64,000 nt of DNA from positions 1 to 64,000 of the forward strand of contig JAAYNM010000090.1 in assembly GCA_012520815.1 (NCBI GenBank), given 5' to 3'. Shown piece after piece: positions 61,424 through 64,000 of this stretch (the first letter of the stretch is position 1; every line of letters begins with the position of its first letter). This stretch comes from Clostridiales bacterium (GTDB taxonomy: Bacteria; Bacillota; Clostridia; Lachnospirales; Lachnospiraceae). Below the pieces are notes generated by a model. That model searched no databases and was not told the DNA's origin. It saw nothing but the letters and a program-made list of their open reading frames with translations. The translations under genes were made by a program, and so were the position numbers.

Positions 61424-63538
61424 ATGGTAACGTTTAAAGAAAAAATATCAGAACTCAATAAAAAACTTATTTACATCCAGAGTGTACAGCCTATTTTGGA
61501 TAAGGAGCTTTTGTACAGCGATTGTACAGAGAACTTCCTTACACCATGTGAGCCAAATGCATTTGAAGAATTATCAATAAGGTTTAGAACTGCAAAGGCA
61601 AATGTTGATAGTGTGTTAATGTGTATAGATGGCAAGGAATTACCACTTAGTCTTCTTGCAAGTGGAACAAATTTTGATATATATGAGATAAAGTATAGAA
61701 TAGAGGACAGACCTATAAAATACTGTTTTAAAGTAGTGACGGGTTTTGAGGGATGTTATTTTGATAGGGCAGGTGTGTGTGATGAGATCAGACAGATGTA
61801 TCTATTCCAAATCACGCCGGGATTTAAGACTCCAGACTGGGCTAAGGGTGCAGTAATGTATCAAATCTACGTGGATAGATTTTTTAACGGAGACGAGACC
61901 AATGATGTTCTACAAAATGAGTACGTATATATAGATGAATATACTGACAAAGTAAATGATTGGAATAAATATCCTGCAACTATGGGGGTGAGAGAGTTTT
62001 ACGGTGGAGATTTGCAGGGTGTTATGGATAAAATGGACTATTTAGAGAAATTAGGTGTAGAGGTTATCTACTTTAATCCATTATTTGTATCGCCATCTAA
62101 CCATAAATATGACATTCAAGATTATGACTACATAGATCCTCACTTTGGAAAAATAGTAAAGGATGAGGGGGAGGTATTAGCTAACGGAGTTATGGATAAT
62201 AAACAGGCTAGCAGATATATTACGAGAGTTACAGACAAGGCAAATCTTGAAGCATCCAACGAACTATTCGCAAATCTAGTAAGGGAAGCACACAGACGTA
62301 ATATAAAAGTTATTATTGATGGTGTATTCAATCACTGCGGTTCATTCAATAAATGGATGGATAAAGAGAGAATATACCAAGATCAAATTGGATATGCAGA
62401 TGGTGCATATGTATCGAAAGATAGCCCATATCATTCATTCTTTAAGTTTTATGAAGAAAATGAAGATAAATGGCCATATAATAACAGTTATGACGGATGG
62501 TGGGGACACGATACATTACCAAAGTTAAACTATGAAGGTTCAAAAGAATTAGAAGAATATATTTTATATATTGCGCGCAAATGGGTATCACCACCATACA
62601 ATGTAGATGGATGGAGACTTGACGTGGCTGCTGATTTAGGTCATAGTAGCGACTATAATCACGAATTCTGGAAAAAGTTTAGAAGGGCAGTGAAAGAAGC
62701 AAACCCTAATGCAATCATTTTGGCGGAACACTATGGTAATCCTGAGAGTTGGTTATCAGGTGATCAATGGGATACCGTTATGAATTATGATGCCTTTATG
62801 GAACCGCTTACATGGTTCTTAACAGGAATGGAAAAACATTCGGATAGTAAGCAGGAAAACCTACTTGGAGATGCGACTGGTTTCTTTAGAAATATGACTT
62901 ACTATATGTCTAGATTTCAAACACCATCTCTTATGGTAGCTATGAATCAACTATCAAACCATGACCATTCAAGATTTCTGACTAGAACAAACGGAGTGGT
63001 AGGTCGTGTTGCTTACCTTGGACCTGAGGCAGCTAATGAAGGTGTAAAAAAAGCCGTTATGAAAGAGGCTGTTATTGTGCAAATGACATGGCCAGGAGCT
63101 CCTACTATTTATTATGGAGATGAAGCTGGTGTGTGCGGCTGGACAGATCCTGATAATAGACGAACATATCCTTGGGGACATGAAGATTTAGAACTTATAG
63201 AGTTTCATAAGGATGTAATTCGTATACATAAGAGAAATGAGGCTTTAAGAAAAGGTTCATTTAGGCCACTTCATGAAGATTATAATGTAATTGCATTCGG
63301 TAGATTTTATTTAGATAATATACTATTTACGGTCATCAATAATAATGACTATGAAAAGGAAGTGAAATTTAGTGTCCGCGCATTAGGTCTTGGATACGAG
63401 GAGGACGTGGAAAGATTGATGCTTTCTAGCGAAAACAACTACAACGCTGGCGTATTACGTAGTCATATAAGCAATGGTATTTTCACTGCCACAATGCCAC
63501 CTAGAAGTGGTGCAATATATAGAAAAGTAACAGAGTAA
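61424..63538 (+). CDS. GH13 alpha-amylase-family protein (neopullulanase/cyclomaltodextrinase-like)
   Basis: AVMYQIYVDRFFNGD, VIIDGVFNHCG, VDGWRLDVA, AEHYG, QLSNHDHSRF; start moved to MVTFKEK after AAGGAG. Confidence 0.93.
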   Translation: MVTFKEKISELNKKLIYIQSVQPILDKELLYSDCTENFLTPCEPNAFEELSIRFRTAKANVDSVLMCIDGKELPLSLLASGTNFDIYEIKYRIEDRPIKYCFKVVTGFEGCYFDRAGVCDEIRQMYLFQITPGFKTPDWAKGAVMYQIYVDRFFNGDETNDVLQNEYVYIDEYTDKVNDWNKYPATMGVREFYGGDLQGVMDKMDYLEKLGVEVIYFNPLFVSPSNHKYDIQDYDYIDPHFGKIVKDEGEVLANGVMDNKQASRYITRVTDKANLEASNELFANLVREAHRRNIKVIIDGVFNHCGSFNKWMDKERIYQDQIGYADGAYVSKDSPYHSFFKFYEENEDKWPYNNSYDGWWGHDTLPKLNYEGSKELEEYILYIARKWVSPPYNVDGWRLDVAADLGHSSDYNHEFWKKFRRAVKEANPNAIILAEHYGNPESWLSGDQWDTVMNYDAFMEPLTWFLTGMEKHSDSKQENLLGDATGFFRNMTYYMSRFQTPSLMVAMNQLSNHDHSRFLTRTNGVVGRVAYLGPEAANEGVKKAVMKEAVIVQMTWPGAPTIYYGDEAGVCGWTDPDNRRTYPWGHEDLELIEFHKDVIRIHKRNEALRKGSFRPLHEDYNVIAFGRFYLDNILFTVINNNDYEKEVKFSVRALGLGYEEDVERLMLSSENNYNAGVLRSHISNGIFTATMPPRSGAIYRKVTE

Positions 63539-63593
63539 AGAGTGAAAAATACTTGCAAGCAATATTTCGCTATGCTATAATACACTCGCCTAT

Positions 63594-63674
63594 GGATGGA
63601 TTCCCGAGTGGCCAAAGGGGACAGACTGTAAATCTGCTGCAATTGCTTCGGTGGTTCGAATCCACCTCCATCCA
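63594..63674 (+). tRNA. tRNA-Tyr (GTA)
   Basis: Acceptor GGATGGA/TCCATCC, anticodon GTA in GACTGTAAATC, T arm GGTGGTTCGAATCCACC, class II variable arm. Confidence 0.95.
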
Positions 63675-63677
63675 TCC

Positions 63678-63761
63678 GCCGGCGTGGCGGAATTGGCAGA
63701 CGCACAGGACTTAAAATCCTGGGGAGTTAAATCCGTACCGGTTCGATTCCGGTCGCCGGCA
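63678..63761 (+). tRNA. tRNA-Leu (TAA)
   Basis: Acceptor GCCGGCG/CGCCGGC, anticodon loop CTTAAAA in CAGGA/TCCTG stem, T arm CCGGTTCGATTCCGG. Confidence 0.95.
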
Positions 63762-63762
63762 T

Positions 63763-63794
63763 AAAAAGGAACGTGTATACACGTTCCTTTTTTT
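63763..63794 (+). terminator. Intrinsic terminator after tRNAs
   Basis: Palindrome AAAAAGGAACGTGTATACACGTTCCTTTTT. Confidence 0.85.
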
Positions 63795-63821
63795 CTTTAT
63801 TTATTTTTAAGATTTTTTTAT

Positions 63822-63866
63822 TTGACATTATGAAATCTCGGGAGTATACTTCACTAACAGTGTTAG
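63822..63866 (+). promoter_or_regulatory. Promoter with downstream palindromic operator candidate
   Basis: TTGACA (63822-63827), 17-nt spacer, TATACT (63845-63850); palindrome CTAACAGTGTTAG at 63854-63866. Confidence 0.75.
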
Positions 63867-63888
63867 ACAAAACTAGAAAGGTGGTAAG

Positions 63889-64000
63889 ATGGATTATAAA
63901 AAATGTGCAGAGGAGACGATGCATTATATAATGAATCATCCAAGTAAACCAAGGCGCAAGGAATCGGATACTTTTTATAAAGGCGAGATGAAGATACTTG
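63889..64000 (+). CDS. N-terminal fragment, possibly a MarR-type regulator (truncated by window end)
   Basis: MDYKKCAEETMHYIMNHPSKPRRKESDTFYKGEMKIL; SD GGTGG upstream. Confidence 0.5.
   Translation, partial: MDYKKCAEETMHYIMNHPSKPRRKESDTFYKGEMKIL

Noticed and set aside
1-64000. CRISPR arrays, rRNA operon, prophage or defence island
   Set aside because: No regularly spaced repeats, rRNA sequence, phage structural genes or recognised defence genes seen.

Overview
This 64 kb window is low-GC chromosomal DNA, probably from a Lachnospiraceae-like Clostridia. That assignment is inferred from gene content (glgC-glgD, spoVG, dnaD/dnaC-like pair, Gram-positive type IV pilus genes); no search was run. 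Most of it is conserved housekeeping sequence: mecA, gdpP-rplI-dnaB, PBP1A, prs, dnaD/helicase loader, murC, glgCD, spoVG, mfd-pth, alr, xth, hup, rqcP, divIC, tilS, hpt, ftsH, a GH13 amylase, and tRNA-Tyr and tRNA-Leu. The less ordinary parts are: (1) an IS3-type end at the left edge beside a glycosyltransferase and a glycosyltransferase fragment; (2) a Hanks-type kinase fused to a ParA/CpaE-like domain, with an out-of-frame overlapping second domain of the same kind, both with a Walker-A-like motif lacking the usual GK[ST] lysine, and an apparent ATT start codon; (3) a 3.7 kb ABC-transporter/NUDIX segment bracketed by a perfect 30-bp direct repeat; (4) DnaA-box-like sites upstream of dnaD; (5) an alr - MurL-like - MurD2-like cluster suggesting late epimerisation of L-Glu in peptidoglycan synthesis; (6) a complete Gram-positive type IV pilus locus of about 18 kb with a PilM-PilN fusion, a very large PilX-like pilin and a 1511-aa repeat-containing surface protein; (7) several structured intergenic regions without an assigned RNA family. 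All functional names rest on motif recognition by eye.
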